Assembly (NCBI RefSeq): GCF_958439165.1
Contig: NZ_OY288115.1
Location: forward strand, 87,821 to 151,820
Length of the DNA stretch: 64,000 nt
Reading direction: 5' to 3'
Source of the DNA: an uncultured Hydrogenophaga sp.
GTDB taxonomy: Bacteria; Pseudomonadota; Gammaproteobacteria; Burkholderiales; Burkholderiaceae_C
Shown here: in pieces, positions 16,344 to 25,502 of the stretch
Layout of the letters: every line of letters starts with the position of its first letter
Position numbering within the stretch: position 1 is the stretch's first letter
The notes under the pieces: generated by a model
Database searches by the model: none
Told to the model about the DNA's origin: nothing
The model's input: the letters and a program-made list of their open reading frames with translations, nothing else
Made by a program: the position numbers and the translations under genes

Positions 16344-17081
16344 TCAGGTTTGTTCGGTCCAGCGACCGTCCACCAGGAGCTCGTGGGGGTGGAAGCTGGC
16401 CTTGTAGTTCATCTTGGGACTCTGGCGGATCCAGTACCCCAGATAGACGTGCGGCAGTTCCAGTGCGCGGGCCTGACGGATCTGCCACAGGATGCTGTAG
16501 CTGCCATAGCTGGCGCGGTCGTCCGGCTCGTAGAACGTGTAGACCGCCGACAGACCGTCGTTGAGCACGTCGACGATCGACACCATCTTGAGTTTCGATG
16601 CGTTGCCGTCGGCATCCGGCTCATGGAATTCGATCAGCCGGGAATTGACCCGGCTCTGGAGCAGGAACTGGGCGTACTGGTCCACGCTGTCCTGGTCCAT
16701 GCCCCCGCCGGAATGACGGCTGTTCTGGTAGCGCAGGTAGAGGTCGTAGTGCTCCGGCACAAAACCCAGCTTGAGCACCCGAGTGACCAGGCCGGCATGC
16801 TGCTTCTCGGCCCGACGCTGGCTGCGGCTGGGCTGGAAGCGGGCCACTGGCAGCCGCAACGGCACGCAGGCCTGGCAGCCATCGCAGTACGGCCGGTAGG
16901 TGAACATGCCGCTGCGTCGGAAACCATGGGTGACCAGGTCCGAGTAGGCGTCGCTGTGGATCAGATGGCTCGGCGTGGCCACCTGCGAGCGTGCCATCTG
17001 TCCGTCCAGGTAACTGCACGGGTAGGGCGCCGTCGCGTAAAACTGCAGCGCCTGTAGCGGGAGTTCTTTGGGGTGGGTCAC
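16344..17081 (-). CDS. bpt: Aspartate/glutamate leucyltransferase (arginyltransferase-like)
   Basis: Cytoplasmic enzyme of the bacterial N-degron pathway that adds leucine to proteins beginning with Asp or Glu, marking them for ClpS-ClpAP. 245 residues, normal for Bpt. Conserved features are PCSYL near residue 22, the cysteine cluster YCDGCQACVPLR (C66, C69, C72) and the C-terminal LGYWIRQSPKMNYKASF. Its ATG overlaps the stop of aat by 4 bases (ATGA), so the two transferases are translationally coupled. This pairing is common in betaproteobacteria and vibrios. Confidence 0.94.
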   Translation of the reverse strand: MTHPKELPLQALQFYATAPYPCSYLDGQMARSQVATPSHLIHSDAYSDLVTHGFRRSGMFTYRPYCDGCQACVPLRLPVARFQPSRSQRRAEKQHAGLVTRVLKLGFVPEHYDLYLRYQNSRHSGGGMDQDSVDQYAQFLLQSRVNSRLIEFHEPDADGNASKLKMVSIVDVLNDGLSAVYTFYEPDDRASYGSYSILWQIRQARALELPHVYLGYWIRQSPKMNYKASFHPHELLVDGRWTEQT

Positions 17082-17848
17082 GCGGGCCGGCGGGCGTCGT
17101 TGAACAGTGCGTCCCAGTATACGGGCGTGAATTCCCAGGTGGGAGCAGCCAGCGGCAATGCCAGCTTCAGGTGCTGCACGAAGTCGGTGCGGGGCAGCAC
17201 CCGGCCGCCCAGCGACGCCAGGTGAGCCGTGTTCTGCTGGCAGTCGATCAGGGGAACCCGCTTGACCCGGCAGAACGCCACCAGCGCTGCGAGTGCGATC
17301 TTGGAAGCATCGGGCAGCCGGCTGAACATCGATTCCCCGTAGATCATGGCGCCCAGATTGACGCAGTACAGCCCGCCGACCATGTCACCGTCAATCCAGG
17401 TCTCGACGCTGTGGGCCAGGCCCGCCTGGTGCAGCCGGACGTATGCCTGCGCCATCGCGGGGAGTATCCAGGTGCCATCCTGACCGCTGCGGGGCGTGTG
17501 CGCGCAGGCCCGGATGACACGGTCGAAATCGTGGTCGACCCGAATCTCCAGGCGGCCGGTCGTCATCAACTTCTGGATGGTCTTGCGCAAGGACCGGTGG
17601 AGCCGGAACTCTGCCGTCTGCAGAACCATTCGCGGGTCGGTGCTCCACCAGAGCACGGGCTGGCCCGCGCTGTACCAGGGAAAGATGCCGCGGGTGTAGG
17701 CCGCCACCAGCGTGGGTACATCCAGCACGCCGCCGGCGGCGAGCAGTCCGGGGGCGGGATCGGAAGGTCCCCAGGCTTCGTCCACCGGCGGAAAGTCCTG
17801 CCCTGGCTCCAGCCAGGGGAGGGCGCGCGTGGGTGGTGTGAGCGTCAT
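17078..17848 (-). CDS. aat: Leucyl/phenylalanyl-tRNA--protein transferase
   Basis: Transfers Leu or Phe from aminoacyl-tRNA to the N-terminal Lys or Arg of proteins, creating ClpS-recognised N-degrons. 256 residues. Motifs seen are GIFPWYSAGQPVLWWSTDPR, LYCVNLGAMIYGESMFSR (the catalytic core) and LIDCQQNTAHLASLGGR. A Pro-rich N-terminus precedes the domain. It lies 16 bases after the VanZ-like gene and overlaps bpt by 4 bases, all leftward, so the three form one transcript. Confidence 0.95.
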   Translation of the reverse strand: MTLTPPTRALPWLEPGQDFPPVDEAWGPSDPAPGLLAAGGVLDVPTLVAAYTRGIFPWYSAGQPVLWWSTDPRMVLQTAEFRLHRSLRKTIQKLMTTGRLEIRVDHDFDRVIRACAHTPRSGQDGTWILPAMAQAYVRLHQAGLAHSVETWIDGDMVGGLYCVNLGAMIYGESMFSRLPDASKIALAALVAFCRVKRVPLIDCQQNTAHLASLGGRVLPRTDFVQHLKLALPLAAPTWEFTPVYWDALFNDARRPA

Positions 17849-17864
17849 GAGAAAGGCAAATGGC

Positions 17865-18236
17865 TCAGGGCCCGGGTCGCTCAGCAGCGGGTCTGGCCAT
17901 GCGCCAGATCAGCAGCACCACGGCAATGCCCAGGATGTCGGCCGCCAGGTCGGCCAGATCGCCGTGGCGCCAGCCGCTCCAGGCCTGCAGCACCTCGATC
18001 ACGGCTCCCCAGATGCCCAGTCCCAGAGCCAGACGCGCACCGTCGTCGCGCCAGCGGTGAGACATCAGGCCGCAGAACATCAGCCAGCCGAAGCCAGCTG
18101 CATGCTGGGCCTTGTCCCATATATCGAAGGCCAGATCGGGCAGCTGCCGGGTCGGCAGCAGTGAGCCGACGGTGACGAGAAGGAGGCTGAGCCCGAATGC
18201 CAGCCTCCAGGCCAGGCGAAAAGTGGGAAAACGCAT
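17865..18236 (-). CDS. VanZ-family membrane protein
   Basis: 123 residues with about four transmembrane helices, of the VanZ-like type: a first helix ending in a short loop with DKAQHAAGFGWLMFCGL, and the later GAVIEVLQAWSGWRHGDLADLAADILGI, which carry the Asp and His/Glu residues conserved in the family. Members are linked to teicoplanin resistance in Gram-positives but the role in proteobacteria is unknown. The ATG at 18236 begins MRFPTFRLAWRL; the frame stays open upstream to 18386 but that extension crosses the probable promoter region of the divergent pilus operon and is not credible. Cotranscribed with aat-bpt by position. Confidence 0.8.
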   Translation of the reverse strand: MRFPTFRLAWRLAFGLSLLLVTVGSLLPTRQLPDLAFDIWDKAQHAAGFGWLMFCGLMSHRWRDDGARLALGLGIWGAVIEVLQAWSGWRHGDLADLAADILGIAVVLLIWRMARPAAERPGP

Positions 18237-18274
18237 GGGGCCGTGACTTCGACGCGCGGTCAAAACGATTGGTT

Positions 18275-18295
18275 GTACGGTTGAATGTACCGTAC
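18275..18295. promoter_or_regulatory. Inverted repeat between vanZ-aat-bpt and the pilus operon
   Basis: GTACGG (18275-18280) and CCGTAC (18290-18295) with a 9-base spacer, next to another symmetric element, ACCGGTACC (18301-18308 region). It lies in the 136-base gap between the divergent VanZ and fimT starts and is a candidate operator for either. Confidence 0.4.
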
Positions 18296-18372
18296 CCCCT
18301 ACCGGTACCATCCTGTCATAGTTTTTTACACATGGGGGTATCCCGTATCGGGTTGCTCCATTCACCAACGAA

Positions 18373-19002
18373 ATGAACACGCCCACCGCCAGTCTCAGCC
18401 ATCTGCCGAGCCGTCAACAGGCCGGAGTGACGCTGATCGAGGTGCTCGCCGCGATCTTGATAATGGGTGTGATTGTCGGTCTGGGCGGTCCTTCTTTCGT
18501 CCAGTTCGTCCAGAACACCCGCGTTGAGACCCGGTCCAACGCCGTGTTGCAGCTGGTCAATCAGGCGCGGGGCGAGGCGGCTGCCCAACGCAGGATCGTG
18601 ACCGTCTGCGGCAGTCTGAACGGGGCGGCCTGCAACGCGACCGCCCCTGCATGGTCCACGTTCGTGGTCAGCTTCCTGGATTGCAACGGCAACGGAGCCG
18701 TCGACGCGGTGGTGGCCGGTGCTGCCTGCAACGACCGCATCCTTCAAAGCATCGAGAACGGCAGTCCGGGCGTGACGACCCGTGTGGCCGGCTTCAACAA
18801 CGACCGATTCAGCTTCAACACCCAGGGGTTCCTCGTGGTCCCCGGGAACGGAACCATCCGGTTTTGCGATTCCCGTGGCGCCACCTCCGCGCGGGCATGG
18901 CTCATGACGCCGACAGGGCGACTCAATACCGCCGCCGATACCAACAACCCAGTCGATGGAGTGGTGAATGACCACACTAATGCCAACGTCACCTGCCCCT
19001 GA
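18373..19002 (+). CDS. fimT: FimT/GspH-type minor pilin
   Basis: Minor pseudopilin of the type IV pilus, probably part of the priming tip complex. 209 residues. The prepilin leader ends at G18, with mature residues V-T-L-I-E (G18/V19, Glu at +5); Val at +1 replaces the usual Phe but is tolerated by PilD. A hydrophobic alpha1 helix runs to about residue 50. The C-terminal domain has four or five cysteines (CGSLNGAAC, CNGNG, CNDR, CDSR, C208) that may form disulfides. It is the first gene of the rightward fimT-pilV-W-X-Y1-E operon, overlapping pilV by 35 bases. Confidence 0.88.
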   Translation: MNTPTASLSHLPSRQQAGVTLIEVLAAILIMGVIVGLGGPSFVQFVQNTRVETRSNAVLQLVNQARGEAAAQRRIVTVCGSLNGAACNATAPAWSTFVVSFLDCNGNGAVDAVVAGAACNDRILQSIENGSPGVTTRVAGFNNDRFSFNTQGFLVVPGNGTIRFCDSRGATSARAWLMTPTGRLNTAADTNNPVDGVVNDHTNANVTCP

Positions 19003-19618
19003 CGTTTCGCGGCGCCGGACCGCTCAGGGCGGATTCGCGCTGATCGAGATCATGGTCACCGTGCTGGTGATCACGTTCGGTCTGATCAGCCTGGCCGGGC
19101 TGCAGCTGGCCACCAAAAGTGGCGGCAACACCTCTTACCAGCGCACGCTGGCGCTGACCGTCGCAAACGAAATGATCGAGCGCGTCAGTCTCAACCCCAG
19201 TCAGGCCGCCGCCTACCACACCGGGCTGGGCACCGGGCTCGGCCGGGGCAGTCTTGGGGCGGTCGGCACCGACTGCACTGTGGCAGCCAACAGTTGCACT
19301 CCTGCCCAGCTGGCAGCCTGGGACCTCTGGAACTGGGAACGTCGCCTGGACGGCGCCGGCATCCTTGATGTCAACAACAACGACACGTCCGGCCTGCTCG
19401 AGGCTCGCGGGTGCGTGGTGTTCACGTCCGACGGCGCTGCTTCGCCCAATTCGGGTCAGTTGCGGGTGATCGTCAGCTGGCGTGCGCTGACCGACACCAC
19501 CGACGCAGCCACAACCGCTGCCACCACCTGTGGAGCGGTCGGCACCGGTACGGATGCCGGCCGGCAACAGGTCGTGCTCAACAGCTACGTGATCAACCCT
19601 GGGGACTACGCGCCATGA
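18968..19618 (+). CDS. pilV: Type IV pilus minor pilin PilV
   Basis: 216-residue minor pilin. The leader cleavage motif is QGG/FALIEIMV (after G22, Glu at mature +5). The N-terminal helix continues TVLVITFGLISLAGLQLATK. The start ATG lies 35 bases inside the 3' end of fimT, and the 3' end overlaps pilW by 4 bases (ATGA), so expression is coupled. Repeated Cys residues (CTVAANSC, GCVVF, TTCGAV) suggest disulfides in the globular domain. Family assignment rests on the leader and the conserved operon position. Confidence 0.85.
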   Translation: MTTLMPTSPAPDVSRRRTAQGGFALIEIMVTVLVITFGLISLAGLQLATKSGGNTSYQRTLALTVANEMIERVSLNPSQAAAYHTGLGTGLGRGSLGAVGTDCTVAANSCTPAQLAAWDLWNWERRLDGAGILDVNNNDTSGLLEARGCVVFTSDGAASPNSGQLRVIVSWRALTDTTDAATTAATTCGAVGTGTDAGRQQVVLNSYVINPGDYAP

Positions 19619-20625
19619 GGCAACAGAAGCACGCACCCGCTCGCCGCTCCAGGGGTCTGACACTGCTCGAACTGCTGGTTGCGCTGTCGATCGGCATCTT
19701 TCTGGTCGGTGGAGTGATCTCACTGTTTCTGGCCTCCAAGCGGTCGTACACCGAAACCGACCGGTTCTCCCGTGTGGCTGAATCGGGCCGATTTGCCCTC
19801 GTGACGCTGGGGCGCGACCTGCGTCAGGCAGGCTTCTTCGGGGCAGCAGGGCTGGCCAATCTGAGCACCGATCCCGACACGGGTGCCGTCGTCGGAGACT
19901 GCACCGCACCGGCAGACGCCTACGGATTCGGCACCTATTTCCAGGTGGTGCGTGCCAGTGCAGCCGGGGTGGCCGTCGGATGTGTCACCGATGCGGTGCC
20001 CAATTCAGACGTGATCATCATCAAGGCCGTCAGAGCCGTTCCGCTCACGGACGGCGCCCGGGACAACAGGGCCGACGACGACGGGATCATCGACAGGCCC
20101 GAAGCCATCAACAACCAGCGGGCTTACATCCTGGCCAACACCGATCGTGGTGTGCTGTTCCGCGGCAACGACGGAACGCCGCCGACCATCACGGCAGGGG
20201 GCGATGTTCCTCAGGGCGAAGCGTGGCAGTACCAGGCATTCGTGTACTACGTGCGCGCCACCGGCAACGTGCCGACGCTCAGCCGCAAGACCCTGGGATG
20301 GAACGGGGCCAACATGGCCATCCTCACCGAGGACCTGGTGCAGGGTGTTGAACAGATGCGTGTCCTGCTCGGCGAAGACAGGACGAACGACGGCAACGTG
20401 GATGTGCTCGTGGATGCCACGGCGGTCGTCGACTGGACCCGTGTGCTCTCCGCCCAGCCGAACCTTCTGCTGCGCAGTGTCGAGCCTGAACCCGGCTATG
20501 TCGATGACCGTACCTATGTCCTGGCCGGTACCAATTTCACCCCGGGAGGATCGTTCCGGCGGTTGGTGATTTCCGAGACCGTGTCCATGCGGAACTCGGT
20601 TTTCCTGGTTCGTTCCGGATTCTGA
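19615..20625 (+). CDS. pilW: Type IV pilus minor pilin PilW
   Basis: 336-residue minor pilin, part of the tip complex with FimT, PilV, PilX and PilY1. The leader SRG/LTLLELLVALSIG cuts after G14 with Glu at +5. The segment FSRVAESGRFALVTLGRDLRQAGFFG is the usual PilW hallmark following the helix. The true start is the ATG at 19615, overlapping pilV by 4 bases; the frame is open upstream into pilV but only by chance. A Ca-binding-like acidic run occurs at GARDNRADDDGIIDRPE. Confidence 0.88.
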   Translation: MRQQKHAPARRSRGLTLLELLVALSIGIFLVGGVISLFLASKRSYTETDRFSRVAESGRFALVTLGRDLRQAGFFGAAGLANLSTDPDTGAVVGDCTAPADAYGFGTYFQVVRASAAGVAVGCVTDAVPNSDVIIIKAVRAVPLTDGARDNRADDDGIIDRPEAINNQRAYILANTDRGVLFRGNDGTPPTITAGGDVPQGEAWQYQAFVYYVRATGNVPTLSRKTLGWNGANMAILTEDLVQGVEQMRVLLGEDRTNDGNVDVLVDATAVVDWTRVLSAQPNLLLRSVEPEPGYVDDRTYVLAGTNFTPGGSFRRLVISETVSMRNSVFLVRSGF

Positions 20626-20627
20626 AC

Positions 20628-21128
20628 ATGACGCAAGTTGCATATCGATCACGAGCTTCAAGGCCCCACCAGCAGGGCGCAGTGCTGGCCATCACCATGG
20701 TTCTGCTGGTGGTGGTGGCCCTGCTGGCTGCTTACGCGGCCTCGAACGTGAATTCCGATCTCCGCATGGTCCGCAACCTGCAGGAATCGGTTCGTTCGCT
20801 GAACTCTGCAGAAGCCGGAACGTCGGCGCTGATCAAGGCGATCTTCGACACGCCCGCACTGCTCAACGGGACCAGCAACGCGGACCCGCTGGCCGGGGTC
20901 AATCCGAACCCGCTGGTGAATGTGACCAACCGGGGCGATGACGTCGTCGACCTGAACGTGGTCAACACGGTTCGGGAGGGGAGCTGCCCGCGCTCGGAAG
21001 CCGGCACCAGCGCCCGCGTGATCGTTTGTGACCACTACCGCATCGAGTCGGAGCACACGTCCGACTTTGCGCGGACGAAGGTCGATGAAGGTGTCTTTGC
21101 AGAGGTCATCGGGCGCACCGCGCCCTGA
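20628..21128 (+). CDS. pilX: Type IV pilus minor pilin PilX
   Basis: 166-residue minor pilin. The N-terminus QQG/AVLAITMVLLVVVALLA has a PilX_N-type helix without a Glu at +5, as seen in other PilX proteins. SVRSLNSAEAGTSALIKAIF matches the region following the helix in this family. It starts 2 bases after the pilW stop and ends 13 bases before the pilY1 start. The 3' part is polar with two cysteines. Confidence 0.82.
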   Translation: MTQVAYRSRASRPHQQGAVLAITMVLLVVVALLAAYAASNVNSDLRMVRNLQESVRSLNSAEAGTSALIKAIFDTPALLNGTSNADPLAGVNPNPLVNVTNRGDDVVDLNVVNTVREGSCPRSEAGTSARVIVCDHYRIESEHTSDFARTKVDEGVFAEVIGRTAP

Positions 21129-21141
21129 TCCAGGAGAGGAA

Positions 21142-24100
21142 ATGATGTACCAGAAACAACTGTCCGGCTGGCGCATGCTGCCGCGTGTCCTTGCTTCCCT
21201 GATGACGGGCCTCCTGCTGACGCAGGCATCCCTGGTGCTCGCAGACGAGACCGAGGTGTTCAGGGCCGACAACGAGAATGGCAACACCCGTCCGAAGGTG
21301 CTGGTCATTTTCGACAACTCGGGTTCGATGGACACCCTCGCTCAGCGCAAGCCGGGTTACAACCCAGCGATCACCTATGACCCGGTGCCGGGCATCGTAG
21401 ATGGACGCCTGTACTGGTCCACCGGCAACCCGGTACGGCCTCCGCCGGTGGACACCAGCAACTGGTTCCCCGAATCGGTGAACCGCTGCGTGACGTCGTC
21501 CAATGCGCTGACCACGGCCGGGCTGTACACCAGTTCGGCGTTCGGCATGTTCAGGGCAGGGAACTGGGTGGCTCTGGCCTCCACCACGAACGCACCCACC
21601 CACGTGGACTGCCGCGCCGACATTGACGCCAGCAACAACGGCAACGGGTCCGGGCAGGCCAACGGGTATCCGCGCAGCAACAATGCGACCAACGGGTACG
21701 GTACCAACCGTGACCGTGACATCGACAACAGCTGGACCGCGGCCCGGATCTACACCGCCAACTACATGCGCTGGTGGTACAGCACCACGCTCGTCGACCG
21801 CAGCCGCATGGACGTGGCCCAAGGCGTCATTTCCGACATCGTGAAGAGCAACCCGGACATCGACTTCGGTCTGGCCACGTTCAACTACAACACCAGCGGC
21901 AACACGGACGGTGGCCGGATCATCCGCCGCATCATCGAGAACTCCACCGCGGCGCAGCAGCAAAACGTGGTGGACCTGATCAATGGCCTCTTCCCGGGCG
22001 GCAACACACCCCTGTGAGAGAGCATGTACGAGGCATTCCGCTACTTCTCCGGCGGTTCGCTCCTGTTCGCCAACGAGAAGGACGCGCTCAACCGGGATGG
22101 TCCTGAGGCTGACGCGCTGGCCGTACGCGCCGGGGGCACCTACGCCTCCCCGGTGGGCGATTGCCAGTACGTGTACGTGATCCTGATGACCGACGGCGAG
22201 CCGACCTCGGACACCGCGGCCAACACGCTGATCGAGGAGATGACCGGCAAGACCTGCGCGTCGTACGGCGGCACGAAGAACTGCATGCCCGAACTGGCCG
22301 AGTACATGTACAACGAAGACCTCGATGGTGTCGCCTCCAACGGCATCCAGCGGGCCGTGACCTACACCATCGGCTTTGCCACCAACCAGGCACTGCTGAG
22401 CACCACCGCGACCCGCGGCGGCGGTCAGTACTACACCGCCGACAACACCGAAGAGCTGACCACCGCCTTCCAGGGCGCGATCACCAACATCCTGTCGACC
22501 AACGCGTCGTTCACCTCGCCGGCCGTGGCCGTGGATTCCTTCACCCGTACCGAGAGCCGTGACGATGTGTTCTACGCCATGTTCCGCCCGACGACGGGGG
22601 TGAACTGGCCCGGCAACATCAAGAAGCTGAAAGTGCGGGTGGCGAACAATGGAGCTGCCGCCCTGATCGACAGTGCCGGCAACGAAGCCATCGACAGCCA
22701 GACCGGGTTCATCAAGGAGTCGGCGGTCACCTTCTGGGGCACCAATGCCGACGGACCGCAGGTGGGTGCCGGTGGGGTGGGGGGCCGGCTGGCCGCCCGC
22801 GACCCGGACAGCCGGGTCATCAAGACCAACACCGGCCTCAACGGAGCGCTGCAGGATTTCAGCACTGCCAACATCAACCGCTCGGCTTACACCCTCAACA
22901 CCGACAGCCAGCTGCACTCCCTGTTCGACGTGGGGTCTGCCGACGAGTTTTCCGATCTGATCGCCTGGGCGCGGGGCTGGACCGACCGCAACAAGACGTC
23001 TCGCCGGGAGTGGATCCTGGGCGACATCGTGCACAGCCGTCCCCTGGTGCTGAACTACGGTGCCCGCACGACCGATTTCAGCAGCAGCAATCCCGATCTG
23101 CGTGTGGTGGTCGGCACCAACGCCGGTTTCCTGCACATGTTCAACGCCGCGAACGGCGACGAGAACTGGGCCTTCTTCCCCAAGGAGCTGACCCGGATCT
23201 TCAAGGCCCGCAAGGAAGACCTGCTGGGCGGCAACAAGGTCTGGGGCGTGGATGCGCCGGTGGTGTCCTACCGCTTCGACGCCAACCAGGACGGCTCCAT
23301 CAAGGCCACCGACGGCGACAAGATGTACATCGTCTTCGGTCTGCGCCGTGGTGGTCGTGCCCTGTACGCCATGGACGTGACCGATCCGGACAACCCGAGC
23401 TTCCTGTGGCGCGTCGGCGCCGACACGGCCGGTTTCTCCGAGCTCGGCCAGACCTGGTCGGTCCCTGTCGTCACCAATGTCCCCGGCTATGTCGTGGGCG
23501 GCGTCCGGCGCCCTGTCCTGATCTTCGGTGCCGGTTACGACGCCGTGAACGACGACATCACCCGGACTGCAAGCGAAACGACCGATACCGTCGGGCGAGG
23601 TCTGTTCGTGATCGACGTGGCCACCGGTGCCCTGGTGTGGAGTGTGACCCCGGCCGCCAACAGCGCGACCAACAAGCGGGAAGCCGGGTTCGTTCATGCC
23701 ATGGCGGCTCCGCCGTCGGTGATCGACAGCAACGGGGACGGTATCGCCGACCGCGTGTACATGCCCGATGTGGGCGGCAACGTCTGGCGCATCGACATGC
23801 CCGGCAATACCCGGCCTACTGCAGAGACCGAGCAGAACCGCTGGCGTGTCACCAAGCTGGCCAGCCTTGCCAACATCGCGCTGCTGAACCCGGCACGGCA
23901 AGCCGGAGACCGCCGCTTCCTGAGTGAAGTCGACGTGGTCCGGAGCACCTACCGCGGCAGAGCTTTTGACGCGGTCCTGCTGGGCAGTGGTGACCGGACC
24001 AATCCCAAGGCCACTGACAACGCCGATCGCTTCTACATGCTGCGGGATTACCAGGTGTCGCCGTACATCACCGACGCTCCCACGACGTTGCAGTGCTCTG

Positions 24101-24675
24101 CGCTGATCAATCCGAGCAATGACAACCGCTGCAAGCTGCCGATCACCGAGTCTGCGCTGTTCAACGCAACCGACAACAAGATCCAGGTCGGGAACGCCAC
24201 CGAGCAGAACACGGCGCGCAACAGCCTGGCGCAGTCGATGGGCTGGTTCATCACGTTGGGCAGCAGCCTGGGCGAGAAATCGCTGTCGGCTGCGACGACC
24301 CTGCGCGGAACGACTTTCTTCACGACATTCGCTCCCAGTTCCGCTTCAGCCAACGCGAACATCTGCGAGCCTTCTGCGGGCACGGGGCGACTTTATGCAG
24401 TCAACCTGCAGGACGGATCGGCAACCATTGACTTCAACGGTAACGGAGCCCTGGTCACGGCCGACCGCTCAGCCCTGCTGGGATCGACGGTTCCTGACTC
24501 GCCGTCGCTGTATTTCGCCCGCGATCAGCAGATCCGTCTGCTGTTCCCTGCCGGCGGCGGTCCTGTTGCCGGCACGAGGGGGGCGGGAGGTTCCAATTGC
24601 GGGCCCGGTATGCTGTGCGGACCCAGGGGTCTGAGGCCGGTCGTTCCCACCTACCGCTATGAACAGGAGTATTGA
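21142..24675 (+). CDS. pilY1: Type IV pilus tip adhesin/assembly protein PilY1, interrupted by one in-frame UGA
   Basis: PilY1/PilC-family protein displayed at the pilus tip. Translated as one frame it would be 1,177 residues: signal peptide (MMYQKQLSGWRMLPRVLASL, ending near LVLA), a von Willebrand A domain with the metal-binding DNSGSMD near residue 56, then a C-terminal PilC beta-propeller with EF-hand-like Ca sites (DANQDGSIKATDGD and DSNGDGIADR). The frame is broken once, at codon 292 (22015-22017), by TGA in the context GNTPL-TGA-ESMYEAFRYF. As I recall the family, this position usually reads TPLCES, so TGA may replace TGC by one base. Everything before and after is intact and in frame, and downstream codons look constrained. 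A CAGGAGAGGA ribosome site precedes the start. See the separate entry and finding on the stop. Confidence 0.85.
22015..22017 (+). other. In-frame TGA codon inside pilY1
   Basis: Codon 292 of pilY1 reads TGA between CTG and GAG. The nearest restart is ATG at 22024, two codons on, but a protein made from there lacks a signal peptide. Options are a nonsense mutation, a sequence error (TGC to TGA), translational readthrough, or recoding as selenocysteine. The bases following do not form an obvious bacterial SECIS hairpin. Confidence 0.9.
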
Positions 24676-24679
24676 GTTC

Positions 24680-25114
24680 ATGTCCCGCCTGCATCTGCAC
24701 CGGCTTCGAGGGTTCACGCTGATCGAGGTGATGATCGTCGTCGCGGTGGTCGGTGTGCTGACCGCCATCGCCCTGCCCAGTTACAACAGCTATGTTCAAA
24801 AGAGCCGGCGCAGCGACGCACGGTCCGGTTTGATGGAGGCGGCCAACCGCCAGCAGCAGTTCGTCCTGAACCGGTCGACCTTCACGGTGGATATGCGTGA
24901 TCTGGGCTACGCAACCAACCCCGCCCGTTCTCCGGACGGCTTTTACACCATATCGTCCGCCCAGTGCGCGGGCGCCGTGCCTCTGACGCGTTGCTATCTG
25001 CTCACGGCGACACCCGTCGGCCCGCAAGCCGCCGATGCGGCTTGCACCTCCTTCACCCTGGGATCGAATGGCGCGAAAGCTGCCACGGGTACCAGTGCCG
25101 CCACCTGCTGGTGA
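24680..25114 (+). CDS. pilE: Type IV pilin PilE-like (minor pilin of the operon)
   Basis: 144-residue pilin with the leader MSRLHLHRLRG/FTLIEVMIVVAVVGVLTAIA, cut after G11 with Glu at +5 (E16). The segment PSYNSYVQKSRRSDARSGLMEAANRQQQF is typical of PilE/PilA-type pilins. Two cysteines near the C-terminus (QCAGAVPLTRC and ACTSF, final TCW) can form the D-region disulfide. The start at 24680 has AGGAG 10 bases upstream inside the pilY1 end; an earlier ATG at 24659 has no ribosome site. It closes the minor pilin operon, so it is likely the operon's accessory pilin and not the main structural one. Confidence 0.85.
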   Translation: MSRLHLHRLRGFTLIEVMIVVAVVGVLTAIALPSYNSYVQKSRRSDARSGLMEAANRQQQFVLNRSTFTVDMRDLGYATNPARSPDGFYTISSAQCAGAVPLTRCYLLTATPVGPQAADAACTSFTLGSNGAKAATGTSAATCW

Positions 25115-25134
25115 TGCCAGTCTGGAGACACCTC

Positions 25135-25467
25135 ATGCATTCATCCATCGCTTTCTCCGGTACCCTGGCGTTCCTGGCGTTCCTGGCGGCCGTCTTGACG
25201 GCCGGACAGGCCGGGGCCCAGACGCCGCCGGTGCGCGAGCCGGTCCTTCACGTGTGCTCGGCGACCATGCCCAGCGGTGTTCAGCGGCTGGTGTTCGTCG
25301 AGGCCCAGGACAAGCAGGCCGCACGCCGACTGGCCGATCGTGCCCGCCTGGTCGACACCGCAGGCAAACGCTTGCCGCCGCGCAGCGTTCAGGAGTGCAT
25401 CGTTCCTGCTCGCGAAAAGTTCATCGACCCCAAAGCCGCCGAACTGCTGGTCAACACCCCGCGCTGA
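25135..25467 (+). CDS. Small secreted hypothetical protein at the end of the pilus operon
   Basis: 110 residues, no family recognised. A signal peptide is clear (MHSSIAFSGTLAFLAFLAAV, ending AGAQ/TPP), leaving a periplasmic or secreted protein of about 80 residues with two cysteines (VCSATMPSG and VQECIVPAR) and a charged helical-looking centre (DKQAARRLADRARLVDT). GGAG lies 9 bases before the ATG at 25135; an alternative ATG at 25114 overlaps the pilE stop. The 20-base gap after pilE and shared strand suggest cotranscription and a role with the pilus. The downstream hairpin (25484-25501) could end the transcript. Confidence 0.6.
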   Translation: MHSSIAFSGTLAFLAFLAAVLTAGQAGAQTPPVREPVLHVCSATMPSGVQRLVFVEAQDKQAARRLADRARLVDTAGKRLPPRSVQECIVPAREKFIDPKAAELLVNTPR

Positions 25468-25483
25468 AATCCACGCAGTACCC

Positions 25484-25501
25484 GGCCGCCTTCTGGTGGC
25501 C
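25484..25501. terminator. Hairpin between the pilus operon and convergent chrA
   Basis: GGCCGCC-TTCT-GGTGGCC (25484-25490 with 25495-25501), a 7-base stem with one G-T pair, in the 35-base gap between convergent genes. There is no clear T run. Possible bidirectional terminator. Confidence 0.45.
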
Positions 25502-25502
25502 T

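Noticed and set aside
22018..22060. SECIS hairpin after the pilY1 UGA
   Set aside because: Only weak 3- to 5-base stems can be drawn, without the expected bulged U and GU-containing apical loop at the right distance. Recoding is therefore not asserted.
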